Shown: positions 10,117 through 18,605 of the stretch, one piece after another
How the letters are laid out: each line of letters opens with the position of its first letter
Position numbering within the stretch: position 1 is the first letter of the stretch
Origin: Parerythrobacter_A sp963838735
GTDB taxonomy: Bacteria; Pseudomonadota; Alphaproteobacteria; Sphingomonadales; Sphingomonadaceae
Assembly (NCBI GenBank): GCA_963838735.1
Contig: CAWISG010000002.1
Location: 274,185-338,184 of the forward strand
DNA: 64,000 nt
Reading direction: 5' to 3'
The notes under the pieces: model-generated
The model's database searches: none
Seen by the model: only the letters and a program-made list of their open reading frames with translations
Told to the model about the DNA's origin: nothing
Program-made: the position numbers and the translations under genes

Positions 10117-11489
10117 GCCTCTTCCTTATGCCGGTTTCGCGCCCACGCAATTTGCGCGCGCACCTGCTCCGGCGCAGTGCCGCCGAACGAATTGCGCGAG
10201 GCGACAGAGGCATCGACCGACAGCGCGGCGAACACCCGTTCGTCGATCCGCCTGTCGATCGCCTGCAAATCTGCCAACGGCAATGCGTCCAGGGCCACGC
10301 CGCGTTCCTCCGCCAGCTTCACCGCCGCGCCGGTAATGTGGTGCGCCTCGCGGAACGGGATATCCGCCTTGCGCACCAGCCAGTCGGCAAGGTCGGTCGC
10401 GGTGGCATAGCCCAGCTCCGCCGCCTGCCGCATCCGGTCGCGGTTGAACGTAATTTCAGCGACCAGCCCGGTCATCGCCGCCAGCGAAAGCGCCAGCAGG
10501 CCCGCCGCCTCGAACACCGGCGGCTTGTCGTCCTGCATATCCTTGGAATAGGCGAGCGGCAGGCCTTTCATCGTAACCATCAGCGCCGTCGCGCACCCGA
10601 CAATCCGCCCCGCATGGCCGCGCACCAGCTCGGCGGCATCGGGATTCTTCTTCTGCGGCATGATCGAGCTACCGGTGCTGAGCGCATCGGGCATCCGCGC
10701 GAAACCGAAGGGCTGGCTGGACCAGACGATCATCTCTTCCGCCAGACGCGATAGGTGCAGCGCGCAGGTGCTTGCCGCATTCAGATAGTCGAGAGCGAAA
10801 TCGCGGTCGGACACGGCATCCATGCTGTTGCGTGCGGGCCCGCCGAAACCCAGCGCGGCGGCGGTGGCCTCGCGATCTATGGGAAAGCCGGTGCCGGCCA
10901 ACGCGGCGGAACCGAGCGGGCATTCGTCAAGCAACAGGTCCGCCTGGAAGAAACGCGAGCCGTCGCGGTCGAACATTTCCCAATAAGCCATCAGATGATG
11001 CCCCAGCGTGATCGGCTGCGCGGTCTGCAAATGGGTGAAGCCGGGCATCACGGCGTCGGCGTGTTCCTCCGCCCGGTCGAGCAGCGCATCCTGCAAATCG
11101 TGCAACGCCACCATGGCATCGCGGTTCGCCTCGCGCACCCATAGCTTGAAATCGGTCGCCACCTGATCGTTGCGGCTGCGTGCGGTGTGCAGCCGTCCCG
11201 CCGCCGGGCCGATCAGGGCGGCAAGGCGGCTTTCCACCGTCATGTGAATGTCTTCCAGGTCCCAGTCTTCGGGCACGCCATCCGCTTCGTATTCGGCGGC
11301 GATGATGTCCAGCCCGCCCAGGATCGCATCGCGATCGGTATCGGTGATGATGCCCTGCGCCGCGAGCATCGTGGCATGGGCGCGCGACCCAGCTATATCC
11401 TGCCGCCACAGGGCCTTGTCGAAGGGAATCGAGGCGTTGATTTCGCGCATGATCGCGCTAGGCCCGCCAGCGAACCTGCCGCCCCACAT
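10113..11489 (-). CDS. argH: Argininosuccinate lyase
   Basis: ArgH splits argininosuccinate into arginine and fumarate, the last step of arginine synthesis. The 458-residue protein starts MWGGRFAGGPS, the family N-terminus. It has TARSRNDQVATD, HLQTAQPITLGHH and the fumarate-lyase signature GSSIMPQKKNPD with the catalytic Ser. The frame is open further upstream, but that stretch belongs to the divergent thioredoxin gene, so 11489 is the start. It heads the leftward run argH, lptM-like, lysA, siroheme-type gene. Confidence 0.96.
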   Translation of the reverse strand: MWGGRFAGGPSAIMREINASIPFDKALWRQDIAGSRAHATMLAAQGIITDTDRDAILGGLDIIAAEYEADGVPEDWDLEDIHMTVESRLAALIGPAAGRLHTARSRNDQVATDFKLWVREANRDAMVALHDLQDALLDRAEEHADAVMPGFTHLQTAQPITLGHHLMAYWEMFDRDGSRFFQADLLLDECPLGSAALAGTGFPIDREATAAALGFGGPARNSMDAVSDRDFALDYLNAASTCALHLSRLAEEMIVWSSQPFGFARMPDALSTGSSIMPQKKNPDAAELVRGHAGRIVGCATALMVTMKGLPLAYSKDMQDDKPPVFEAAGLLALSLAAMTGLVAEITFNRDRMRQAAELGYATATDLADWLVRKADIPFREAHHITGAAVKLAEERGVALDALPLADLQAIDRRIDERVFAALSVDASVASRNSFGGTAPEQVRAQIAWARNRHKEEA

Positions 11490-11505
11490 CTGGTTGGAGC
11501 CTGCC

Positions 11506-12096
11506 TTGCCGCTATTTTCGCTGCGCTTGTCCGTCACGCCCGCTATCGCAGTATTGTTGGGTGCTGTTGCATTGGGGGGATGCGATAGGGACAGCCCGGA
11601 CGACGCGCAACCAGCGGCGGCGCAGCAGCGCGCGATTACCGGAGAGCCGGACCCTTCGCGTGCCGGAGCACTGATGCCTGCCGCGACGCTGCTCGACCCC
11701 ACAGGCCGCGAGCTGAACCTGGCCGCTATGCAGGGGCAGCCAGTGCTGGTGAACCTGTGGGCGACATGGTGCGCGCCCTGCGTTGTCGAAATGCCGCTGC
11801 TCGATACGCTGGCGCTCGATTACGAGGGGCGTATGCGCGTGGTCGCTGTCAGTCAGGACCGGCTGGGCGCGGACACCGTCGAACCGTTCTTCGCCGCGCG
11901 CGACTTCAAGGCACTCGAACCGTGGCTCGATCCGGCAGGAACGCTGGGCGATGCGCTGGCAGCGGAGGGTCTGCCGCTCACCGTACTCTACAATGCGGAT
12001 GGCACGGAAATATGGCGCGTCGCAGGTGATTATGACTGGGGCAGCGCGGAGGCGCGCGAGGTCATCGAGGCGGCATTGGCGGAGCCGGGGGCTTAA
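11506..12096 (+). CDS. TlpA/ResA-like thioredoxin lipoprotein
   Basis: This 196-residue protein is probably membrane-anchored with its domain in the periplasm. A hydrophobic signal ends in LGGC (Cys26). The thioredoxin fold follows with WATWCAPC, active cysteines C89 and C92. TlpA-type proteins reduce disulfides, often for cytochrome c or oxidase assembly. The start is taken as TTG 11506 because GGAG lies just upstream and no ATG fits; a TTG at 11527 is the alternative. It is divergent from argH with only 16 bases between the starts, so the two promoters must overlap each other's genes. Confidence 0.82.
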   Translation: MPLFSLRLSVTPAIAVLLGAVALGGCDRDSPDDAQPAAAQQRAITGEPDPSRAGALMPAATLLDPTGRELNLAAMQGQPVLVNLWATWCAPCVVEMPLLDTLALDYEGRMRVVAVSQDRLGADTVEPFFAARDFKALEPWLDPAGTLGDALAAEGLPLTVLYNADGTEIWRVAGDYDWGSAEAREVIEAALAEPGA

Positions 12097-12131
12097 CGCC
12101 GCGTTAGGCATCGCTGCCTAGAACATTCGCT

Positions 12132-12545
12132 ATGACCTATCTTCACGGCAAAGCACTGTTCGGCGGACGCGAGATTACCGAACAGGAAATGGACGATCTG
12201 GCGCGCGAGCAGCTTGAAGCTTTGCGCGGCAGTTTCACCAAAGCCAAGGGCGCCGTAACCGACGACACGCTGAGCCAGCGCCTTGCCGAGGAATTGCGAC
12301 TCGTGAAGCGCATGTTGGAACTGGCGGAAATGGGCGTGCAGAACCCGGTCGCAAAACGCGAGCTGCAACGGTCCGAAGATGCCATCGAGGATCTTGCGGA
12401 AGTGGTCGAAGCGGAGGACCGCTGCGATGCGATCGGCAACATAGACGAAGACATCGCCCGCCGCATGACTCGCCGGGCGCTGGATGGCAGCGGCACGCCC
12501 TGTGACAATCGCAGGCCGAGCATCCTGCGAAAAACGGACAACTGA
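12132..12545 (+). CDS. Hypothetical protein
   Basis: I do not recognise this 137-residue, highly charged, mostly helical protein. It has no signal peptide and no membrane segment. The central part, rich in Glu, Leu and Arg, could form helical hairpins. There is no good ribosome site before the ATG at 12132. It follows the TlpA gene by 35 bases and ends 25 bases before tRNA-Val on the other strand. Codon use is normal for the window, and the opposite-strand frames look worse, so it is probably real. Confidence 0.55.
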   Translation: MTYLHGKALFGGREITEQEMDDLAREQLEALRGSFTKAKGAVTDDTLSQRLAEELRLVKRMLELAEMGVQNPVAKRELQRSEDAIEDLAEVVEAEDRCDAIGNIDEDIARRMTRRALDGSGTPCDNRRPSILRKTDN

Positions 12546-12570
12546 AACGTAAAACTGACGGGAAATCCGC

Positions 12571-12646
12571 TGGTGGGCGATGACAGGCTCGAACTGCCGA
12601 CCCTCTCGGTGTAAACGAGATGCTCTACCAACTGAGCTAATCGCCC
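12571..12646 (-). tRNA. tRNA-Val (anticodon UAC)
   Basis: Read on the minus strand, GGGCGAT and ATCGCCC form the 7-pair acceptor stem, with an encoded ACCA end at 12571-12574. The D arm contains AGCTCAGTTGGTAGAGC. The anticodon stem TCTCG/CGAGA encloses the loop TTTACAC, giving anticodon TAC, which reads GUA valine codons. The T arm has GTTCGAGCC. No intron is present. Confidence 0.97.
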
Positions 12647-12741
12647 CGCCAGCGGTCCGCAGCACATAGCGGCCCACTAGTTAAAATCAACGCCGTTAAA
12701 ATCAATTCCCGTTCGACCGAGCAGCGCGCTAAGGCGGCGGC

Positions 12742-13719
12742 ATGTCCAAGCGCCTGACCGTTCTTGCCACCGGCGGCACCATTGCCGGGATCGCCGGGTC
12801 CGCCACGGCGGCAGACTATCGCGCCGGGCAGATCGGCATCGGCGATTATCTGGAACGGCTGTCGGCGCTGGGGCTGGATGCCGAACTGACCGGACACCAG
12901 GTCGCCAATATCGACAGCGCCGATATGGGGCACGATGTGTGGGCGGCACTGCACGCGGCGGCAATGCGCGCGCTCCACGATCAGGATTGCGACGGCGTGG
13001 TGGTTACGCATGGCACCGATACGCTGGAGGAAACCGCCTTCCTGCTCGACCTGACCCTGCCTGCGCACAAGCCGGTGGTGGTGGTCGGCGCGATGCGGCC
13101 GGCCGATGCGGTCGGCTATGACGGCTTGCGCAATGTCGCCAACGCGGTGCGCGTCGCTGGCGATGCGGGTGCAAGCGAGCGCGGTGTGCTGGTGGTGATG
13201 GGCGACCGCGTGTTCGCCGCGCGCGACGTGCGCAAGGTGCGAACACGCGGTTCCGATGCGTTTCGCGGATTTCCGCGCGAATCGGTGGCGCTGGTTACGC
13301 CGTCCTCGCTCGACTGGTTCGGTGCGGCATGGCGACAGGACGGGGCGGCGCAATATGCTTTGCCCGACAATTGGCCGGACGTGCCGGTCGTCTATGTTCA
13401 TGCTGCGCTGGAGGTCGGTGCGGTGCGTCGCCAGCTGGGTGACCAACCCGCCGGAGTCATCATCGCAGGGGCGGGCGAGGGAAATATGCCCGAACCGGTC
13501 CGAGCCGAACTGGTAGAGCTATGCGCGGGCAGGGTGCCGGTGGTACGCGCAAGCCGGGTGGAGCAGGCACTGGTCGATCGCGAACCGCAGGACGATACAA
13601 ACGGCTTCGTCGCCGCCCGCGCGCTAACCCCCGCCAAGGCGCGGCTGCTGCTGCAGCTGCTGCTTGCGCAAGGCGTGCGGGATGCGGCGACGATCCAGAC
13701 GGCGTTCGACGGACGCTAG
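12742..13719 (+). CDS. L-asparaginase/glutaminase family amidohydrolase
   Basis: The 325-residue enzyme hydrolyses asparagine, and perhaps glutamine, to the acid plus ammonia. Both signatures of the bacterial class are seen: TGGTIAG with the nucleophilic Thr13, and VVTHGTDT (residues 87-94) with the second catalytic Thr-Asp pair. VVVVGAMRPADAVGYDG follows as usual. There is no signal peptide, so it should be cytoplasmic, unlike periplasmic type II asparaginases. AAGGCGG lies before the ATG. It is flanked by tRNA-Val and a convergent oxidoreductase and appears to be a single-gene unit. Confidence 0.92.
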   Translation: MSKRLTVLATGGTIAGIAGSATAADYRAGQIGIGDYLERLSALGLDAELTGHQVANIDSADMGHDVWAALHAAAMRALHDQDCDGVVVTHGTDTLEETAFLLDLTLPAHKPVVVVGAMRPADAVGYDGLRNVANAVRVAGDAGASERGVLVVMGDRVFAARDVRKVRTRGSDAFRGFPRESVALVTPSSLDWFGAAWRQDGAAQYALPDNWPDVPVVYVHAALEVGAVRRQLGDQPAGVIIAGAGEGNMPEPVRAELVELCAGRVPVVRASRVEQALVDREPQDDTNGFVAARALTPAKARLLLQLLLAQGVRDAATIQTAFDGR

Positions 13720-13728
13720 GATCGCCCT

Positions 13729-14835
13729 TTACGGCGTGACAAGATACTTCTCGCCGGTCTTCATCGCGCGATAATCCAGCGCAGCCTCCTTTTTCAGCAT
13801 TCCCGCCAGCGTCACCTTTTCCTTGTAGGAACTGGCGAAGGTGGAAGTGATGCCCTTCAGCACCCGTGTCCGCATCCGTACCACGGTTTCCATGCCCGCC
13901 TTGGCGAGGAACGGGGTCAGCAGCCAGCCCGATACCGTCCAGTTCAGGCCGTAGCTGGGCGTCAGGATCGTAGGCGACAGGTCGAGGCGGCCGTAATTGT
14001 ACATCTTCTTGTCCTGGTTCGAACCGTAGCGGCTGAACTCGTTCATCTTGGACGCGGCAACTTGCTCCATCGCCTTCAGGCTATGGTCGATGGAGCTGCC
14101 GCCGCCGATGGGGTCGAAGCCGAAATAGGCATCGGTCGCATCGATTGCGCCGCGCAGCTGCTTCATGAAATCATCATCGGATGAATTGACGATATGCTTC
14201 GCGCCGAGGCCTCTCAGCAAGTCGACATGCGCGTCCTTGCGCACCACATTGACCAGCGCGATGTCGTCTTCGGCGCAGATCTTAACGAGCATCTGCCCCA
14301 GATTGGAGGCGGCGGCGTTGTGCAGGATGGCGGACTGCCCCTCCGCCCTAGCGGTTTCCACGAAGCCCAGCGCGGTCATCGGATTGACGAAAGCGCTGGC
14401 CCCGTCCTCGCTCGAAACATCGCCCAGTGGCAGGCACATCGCCGCCTCGGCAATCGCATACTCGCTGAACGCATTGCCCGGCACGCAGGCGACGCGCTGG
14501 CCCATCAGCTTTTGCGCCATCTCGCCGTCGCCCGCTGCGACTACCGTCCCCGCGCCTTCATTGCCGACCGGCAGGCGTTGGCCGTGGCGCCCCTTGCTGC
14601 CCGCATTGAACGGTTCGGGCATGTTGGCGACGATCTTGCCGTCGCTGTATTCGGCATTTTCTAGATCGGCGGCCCCGAACAGCAGCGCGAGATCGCTGGG
14701 GTTGATCGGCGCTGCTTCCATGCGGACCAGCACCTGATTGCCGGTGGGATCGGGGAACTCGGACGTCGCGACCTCGACGGTCAGCGTGCCGTCCTTGGCG
14801 AGGGTGGTGAAAATCTGCTGGCCGGTAATCGTCAT
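13729..14835 (-). CDS. Zinc-type alcohol dehydrogenase-like/quinone oxidoreductase (MDR superfamily)
   Basis: The 368-residue protein is a medium-chain dehydrogenase/reductase. VLVRMEAAPINPSDLALL is the GroES-like N-terminal signature. GNEGAGTV lies in the catalytic domain, and NAAASNLGQMLVKIC is the nucleotide-binding turn, close to the AxxGxxG pattern of quinone oxidoreductases. The usual structural zinc cysteines are not seen, so it is probably a zinc-free NADPH-dependent reductase. Its substrate is unknown. The ATG at 14835 overlaps the truA stop by 4 bases, making it the last gene of fmt-truA-this gene. Confidence 0.83.
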   Translation of the reverse strand: MTITGQQIFTTLAKDGTLTVEVATSEFPDPTGNQVLVRMEAAPINPSDLALLFGAADLENAEYSDGKIVANMPEPFNAGSKGRHGQRLPVGNEGAGTVVAAGDGEMAQKLMGQRVACVPGNAFSEYAIAEAAMCLPLGDVSSEDGASAFVNPMTALGFVETARAEGQSAILHNAAASNLGQMLVKICAEDDIALVNVVRKDAHVDLLRGLGAKHIVNSSDDDFMKQLRGAIDATDAYFGFDPIGGGSSIDHSLKAMEQVAASKMNEFSRYGSNQDKKMYNYGRLDLSPTILTPSYGLNWTVSGWLLTPFLAKAGMETVVRMRTRVLKGITSTFASSYKEKVTLAGMLKKEAALDYRAMKTGEKYLVTP

Positions 14836-15593
14836 TGCGTCTTCTCCAGTTCGTCGGAATAGTTGGCGCGCACGAAATACAATCCGTGTGCGGGTGCATT
14901 GAGGCCTAGCGCCTGCCGGTCGCGCGCGGCAAGGGCTTGCGCCAATCGTTCGCCCGACCACCGGCCCATGCCGACCAGCGCAAGGCATCCGACCATCGAG
15001 CGGACCTGATGGTGCAGGAAACTGCGCGCCGCCGTCTCGATGACGATAGAAGCGCCTTCGCGCCGCACGGTCAACGTGTTGAGCGTGCGTACCGGGCTGT
15101 CGGCCTGGCAATGCGCGCTACGGAAAGTGGTGAAGTCGTGCCGTCCGACCAGCGCCTGCGCCGCGCCGTGCATGGCGTCGGCATCGAGCGGTTGCGGCAC
15201 GCGCCAGGCGCGCATCGCCTCAACCGTCAGCGGCGCGCGGCGATTCGCGATACGGTATTCGTAGGCGCGCCCCGTGCAGGAAAAGCGCGCATGCCAGTCG
15301 TCCGGCACCCGTTCACAAGCCAGCACCGCTACGGGATCGGGCCGAAGCCGCGCATTGAGCGCTTCCATCAAGCGGAACGGTTCCAATGTAGTGGCGAGGT
15401 CGAGATGGCTGCGCATCCCCAGCGCATGCACACCGCTGTCGGTGCGCCCGGCGCTGTGCAGCGTTGCGTCCTGACCGGTAATAGCCAGCACCGCCGCCTC
15501 CACCGCGCCCTGAACGCTTGGCCCGTGCTTCTGGCGTTGCAGCCCCTGAAACGGCGTGCCGTCATATTCCAGTGTGAGCGCGAAGCGGGTCAA
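14832..15593 (-). CDS. truA: tRNA pseudouridine(38-40) synthase
   Basis: TruA makes pseudouridine at positions 38-40 of the tRNA anticodon stem. The 253-residue protein has the catalytic motif AGRTDSGVHALG with Asp52, then YEYRI and the C-terminal FLHHQVRSMVG. Length and ends are normal. It overlaps fmt upstream and the oxidoreductase gene downstream by 4 bases each, so the three are one translationally coupled operon. Confidence 0.96.
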   Translation of the reverse strand: MTRFALTLEYDGTPFQGLQRQKHGPSVQGAVEAAVLAITGQDATLHSAGRTDSGVHALGMRSHLDLATTLEPFRLMEALNARLRPDPVAVLACERVPDDWHARFSCTGRAYEYRIANRRAPLTVEAMRAWRVPQPLDADAMHGAAQALVGRHDFTTFRSAHCQADSPVRTLNTLTVRREGASIVIETAARSFLHHQVRSMVGCLALVGMGRWSGERLAQALAARDRQALGLNAPAHGLYFVRANYSDELEKTQ

Positions 15594-16495
15594 GCGAGCG
15601 TGGTGCCCGCCGCAATCGGGTTGCCGCGCAGGAAATCGGCGCGCGACATGGCCGGCTTGCCTGCGCGTTGCAGCATGACGGGGCGCAGGGCACCCTTGCC
15701 GCAGGCTATGGTGAGGCCGTCGTCCAGCACTTCACCCGGCGCGCCCGACCCGTCCGCGCGTTCGGCACGCAGCACCTTGACCCGCATCCCGTTACTGTCG
15801 AACCACGCGCCAGGGAAAGGCGACAGGCCGTGGATATGCCGCACCAGCGCCTCCGCGCTGCGCGACCAGTCGATGGGCGCTTCGGCCTTGTCTATCTTGG
15901 GGGCATGAGTCGCTTCCGCATCGTCCTGCGGGACCGGCACGTGGATCGCGAGATCGCGCAGCGTGCCGCTCATCAGTCGCGCGCCCAGATGCGCCAATTC
16001 GTCCGTCAATTCGCCCGTAGTCCTGTCGCCAATGGGCGCGCGGGCGGTGGCGAGCATCGGGCCGGTATCCAGCCCCGCTTCCATTTGCATGATGGTTACG
16101 CCAGTGCCCGCATCGCCCGCCATGATCGCGCGGTGGATCGGTGCCGCCCCGCGCCAGCGTGGCAGGATGGAGGCGTGAACATTGAGGCAGCCATGTTCGG
16201 GTATGTCGAGGATCGCTTGCGGCAAAATCATGCCATAAGCCGCCACCACCGCGATATCGGCCCCGTGTCCGGCGAACTGCTCCTGCGCTTCGGCGCATTT
16301 CAGCGACGTCGGTGTGAAGATTGGAAAGCCGAGCCCCTCCGCCGCGCGCTGCACCGGCGAGGGTTGCGGCTTCTTGCCCCGGCCCGCCGGGCGCGGCGGC
16401 TGGGTATAGACCGCCACGATGGTGTGCGCGGCGGCCTCCAGCGCGCGCAGCGTCGGCACGGCAAACTCGGGCGTACCCATGAAAATGATTTTCAA
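15590..16495 (-). CDS. fmt: Methionyl-tRNA formyltransferase
   Basis: Fmt formylates initiator Met-tRNA using 10-formyl-tetrahydrofolate. The 301-residue protein starts KIIFMGTPEFAVP and contains the active-site Asn-His-Asp region (CLNVHASILPRWRGAAPI, then GVTIMQMEAGLDTGPM). The start is placed at a TTG (16495) because GGAG lies 7 bases before it and the family begins at this point. A GTG six codons upstream would need the Shine-Dalgarno sequence to lie inside the gene. Repeat-like palindromes lie just upstream. It heads the fmt-truA-oxidoreductase operon. Confidence 0.95.
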   Translation of the reverse strand: MKIIFMGTPEFAVPTLRALEAAAHTIVAVYTQPPRPAGRGKKPQPSPVQRAAEGLGFPIFTPTSLKCAEAQEQFAGHGADIAVVAAYGMILPQAILDIPEHGCLNVHASILPRWRGAAPIHRAIMAGDAGTGVTIMQMEAGLDTGPMLATARAPIGDRTTGELTDELAHLGARLMSGTLRDLAIHVPVPQDDAEATHAPKIDKAEAPIDWSRSAEALVRHIHGLSPFPGAWFDSNGMRVKVLRAERADGSGAPGEVLDDGLTIACGKGALRPVMLQRAGKPAMSRADFLRGNPIAAGTTLA

Positions 16496-16510
16496 ATCTG
16501 CAACTCCGTT

Positions 16511-16626
16511 CACCCTGAGCTTGTCGAAGGGTCGCTATTCTCGTTGGTGCGGCGGTAGAAGAAAGAACGGTCCTTCGACAAGCTCCGGACGAATGGAGGG
16601 GGAAATGCGCACCCCTTCGACAAGCG
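16511..16626. repeat. Cluster of short dispersed inverted repeats between fmt and recR
   Basis: GCTTGTCGAAGG occurs at 16519-16530 and its reverse complement CCTTCGACAAGC at 16572-16583 and again at 16614-16625. The first two copies extend to CACCCTGAG... and ...CTCCGGACGAATGG, so the pair can fold into a long hairpin. A CCCTGAGCTTGTCGAAGGG-type element is a known short intergenic repeat in many proteobacterial genomes. A diverged copy is at 32537-32558. The element lies outside genes, between two divergent starts. Confidence 0.7.
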
Positions 16627-16650
16627 GCTCCCGACACCATATGATGACTT

Positions 16651-17248
16651 ATGGCTTCCACCGAAATCGAAACGCTGGCCGCATCGCTGGCGCGCCTGCC
16701 CGGGCTTGGCCCGCGTTCGGCGCGGCGCGCGGTGCTGTGGCTGGTAAAACGGCGCGAAACCGCGCTGGGCGAATTGCTCGATGCGCTGGGCGAAGTGCGC
16801 GACAGGCTGGTCGAATGCGAGCACGTGCGGCAATGTCGATACGCAGAACCCGTGCGGCATCTGCGCCGACCCCAAGCGCGATACGAAATCACTGTGCGTG
16901 GTGGAAGATGTGGCGGACCTGTGGGCGCTGGACCGCGCGCGGCTGTTCGCGGGCACGTATCACGTGCTGGGCGGGCGGCTGTCGGCAATGGACGGCGTGC
17001 GGCCCGAAGACCTCAACCTTGCCTCGCTGTTTGCGCGGATCGAAGGGGGCGGGGTCGAAGAGGTTGTGCTGGCCATGAACGCCACGCTGGAGGGGCAGAC
17101 CACCAGCCACTACATCGCCGAACGGCTGGAAAATGCAGCCGTGCGCATCACGCAACTGGCCCACGGCCTGCCGGTCGGCGGAGAGCTGGATTATCTCGAC
17201 GAGGGTACTCTGGCGCAGGCGTTGCGCGCGCGGCGTCCGGTGGGGTAG
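16651..17248 (+). CDS. recR: Recombination protein RecR, frameshifted
   Basis: RecR works with RecF and RecO to load RecA at gaps. The first frame gives MASTEIETLAASLARLPGLG and a helix-hairpin-helix-type region up to LVECEH. Skipping the extra G at 16825 then restores the zinc finger CEHCGN...NPCGIC, the Toprim segment LCVVEDVADLWAL, GTYHVLGGRLSAMDGV and the end GGELDYLDEGTL. The repaired protein has 198 residues, the usual length. The break falls exactly between two zinc ligands, so as written the product would be dead. An extra base in the sequence is the likely cause. Confidence 0.92.
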
Positions 17249-17431
17249 GCACAATACGTTCTCGTGACGTGAAAGGGACTTTAGTACCTTCAGATATTTG
17301 CCAGAAGGGATCAACATCAGCTCCGAGTTCTGGAGCGTCCAATAAGCCATCGTGCACCAGCATGACGAACGAGTCTTTTGAACAACTCACAGACAACCGT
17401 TCGGTGGAGCGCTAAATCCTAAGTCTTCGCC
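17249..17431. other. Gene-free interval between recR and def
   Basis: These 183 bases carry no gene I can support. The stretch is less GC-rich than its surroundings. A leftward frame across it (about 17396 to 17262) reads like reasonable protein sequence, but it runs into the antisense of recR and has no ribosome site. It could be the remnant of a lost gene. No terminator or tRNA is seen. Confidence 0.4.
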
Positions 17432-18001
17432 ATGGCTATCCGTGAAATTCTCGAAGTGCCGGACCCCCGGCTCAAGACCGTGTCCGAACCCGTCACCGCG
17501 TTCGACGACGACCTGAAAACGCTCGTCGCCGATATGTTCGATACGATGTACGACGCCCCCGGCATCGGGCTGGCCGCGATACAGGTCGGCGTGCCGCAGC
17601 GCGTGTTGGTAATCGACCTTCAGGAACCGGACGAGGACGCCGAGCCGGTCGAATGTACCGAACATGGCGGAGAGGCCCACACGCACCAGCCGATCAAGAA
17701 CGACCCGCGCGTGTTCGTGAACCCAGAGATCCTAGACCCGTCCGAAGAAATCGGCACGTATCAGGAAGGATGCCTGTCGGTGCCTGAAATCTACGCCGAT
17801 GTAGACCGGCCCGTTACCTGCCGTGTACGGTATCAGGATGTCGAAGGCGCTACCCATGAGGAAGCGCTCGATGGGTTGCTGGCCACCTGTCTGCAACACG
17901 AAATGGACCACCTCGAAGGGGTGTTATTCATCGATCACCTAAGTCGTTTGAAACGACAGATGGCCTTGAAAAAGCTGACAAAATTGCGTCGGGCCGCGTA
18001 G
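17432..18001 (+). CDS. def: Peptide deformylase
   Basis: Def removes the formyl group from nascent proteins and is functionally paired with fmt nearby. The 189-residue protein has all three metal-site motifs: GIGLAAIQ (44-51), EGCLSVP (112-118, Cys ligand) and QHEMDH (155-160, two His ligands and the catalytic Glu). Compared with the E. coli enzyme it has about 20 extra acidic residues between 66 and 90, which are common in alphaproteobacterial forms. It ends in a basic helix (KRQMALKKLTKLRR). Confidence 0.96.
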   Translation: MAIREILEVPDPRLKTVSEPVTAFDDDLKTLVADMFDTMYDAPGIGLAAIQVGVPQRVLVIDLQEPDEDAEPVECTEHGGEAHTHQPIKNDPRVFVNPEILDPSEEIGTYQEGCLSVPEIYADVDRPVTCRVRYQDVEGATHEEALDGLLATCLQHEMDHLEGVLFIDHLSRLKRQMALKKLTKLRRAA

Positions 18002-18099
18002 ATTTGTGATCGCTGGGAGCAAGCGGAGGACGAAAGTCCGAAGCGCACCTGATAAAAACGCCTAAACGTTCCTCAATGTCCGCGACCGGGAACGGGGCG

Positions 18100-18498
18100 T
18101 CAGTGCCCCAACCCCTGCACTGCCTTTTTCACATCCTCGATCACTTCGCGGCACATCGTCGCGCAGCGGGTGCAATGCGGATCGTCGTGCTTCTCGCAAT
18201 GCTCGAGGCATTGTTCGCACGCTATGATTGTGGCCGCACCAACCGCCTTGATCGTGGCGACATTGCCGCCTGTGCGTCGGCTGGCGACACGATAAAACGC
18301 GGTGCAGGCATCGCTCGCGTCGAGGCAGCGGCGAATGCATTCGGCACGGTCCTTCGCATCGGGTTCGGCAAGACAGGCATCGGCGCAACTGTTCATGATC
18401 GCGGCGCCATACATTGCATGCTTCACCGCTTCGCCGAGCTGCTCGTTGTAGTCGTCACCGACGGCGGGGTGGTCCTGGATCATTTCCTTGATCGACAT
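18100..18498 (-). CDS. Cysteine-rich four-helix copper-storage-like protein (DUF326/Csp)
   Basis: The 132-residue cytoplasmic protein has 11 cysteines in a helical pattern: CADAC, CIRRC, DAC, CEQCLEHC, HCTRCATMC. This is the mark of the DUF326 four-helix-bundle family, whose studied members (Csp1, Csp3) bind many Cu(I) ions inside the bundle. No signal peptide is present, so it would be the cytosolic Csp3 type. The ATG at 18498 is chosen because GGAGAAAA precedes it. It is divergent from rmuC and convergent with def. No copper operator was identified. Confidence 0.85.
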   Translation of the reverse strand: MSIKEMIQDHPAVGDDYNEQLGEAVKHAMYGAAIMNSCADACLAEPDAKDRAECIRRCLDASDACTAFYRVASRRTGGNVATIKAVGAATIIACEQCLEHCEKHDDPHCTRCATMCREVIEDVKKAVQGLGH

Positions 18499-18605
18499 GG
18501 TATTTTCTCCTCTGTTCGCAGCCAAAGCGAGCGGGGCGGGGGATAGGTTCCGAAATGGTGACAACACGGCTTGGCCCGCCATCGGGTTCCGGCTATGTTC
18601 CGGCT

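Noticed and set aside
17148..17396. A leftward 82-codon frame between def and recR
   Set aside because: Part of it reads plausibly, but half is antisense to recR and there is no ribosome site or motif.
18024..18045. A GGAC-GAAA-GTCC hairpin after def that recalls part of RNase P RNA
   Set aside because: Only a 4-base stem; the other conserved RNase P regions are absent in the 98-base gap.
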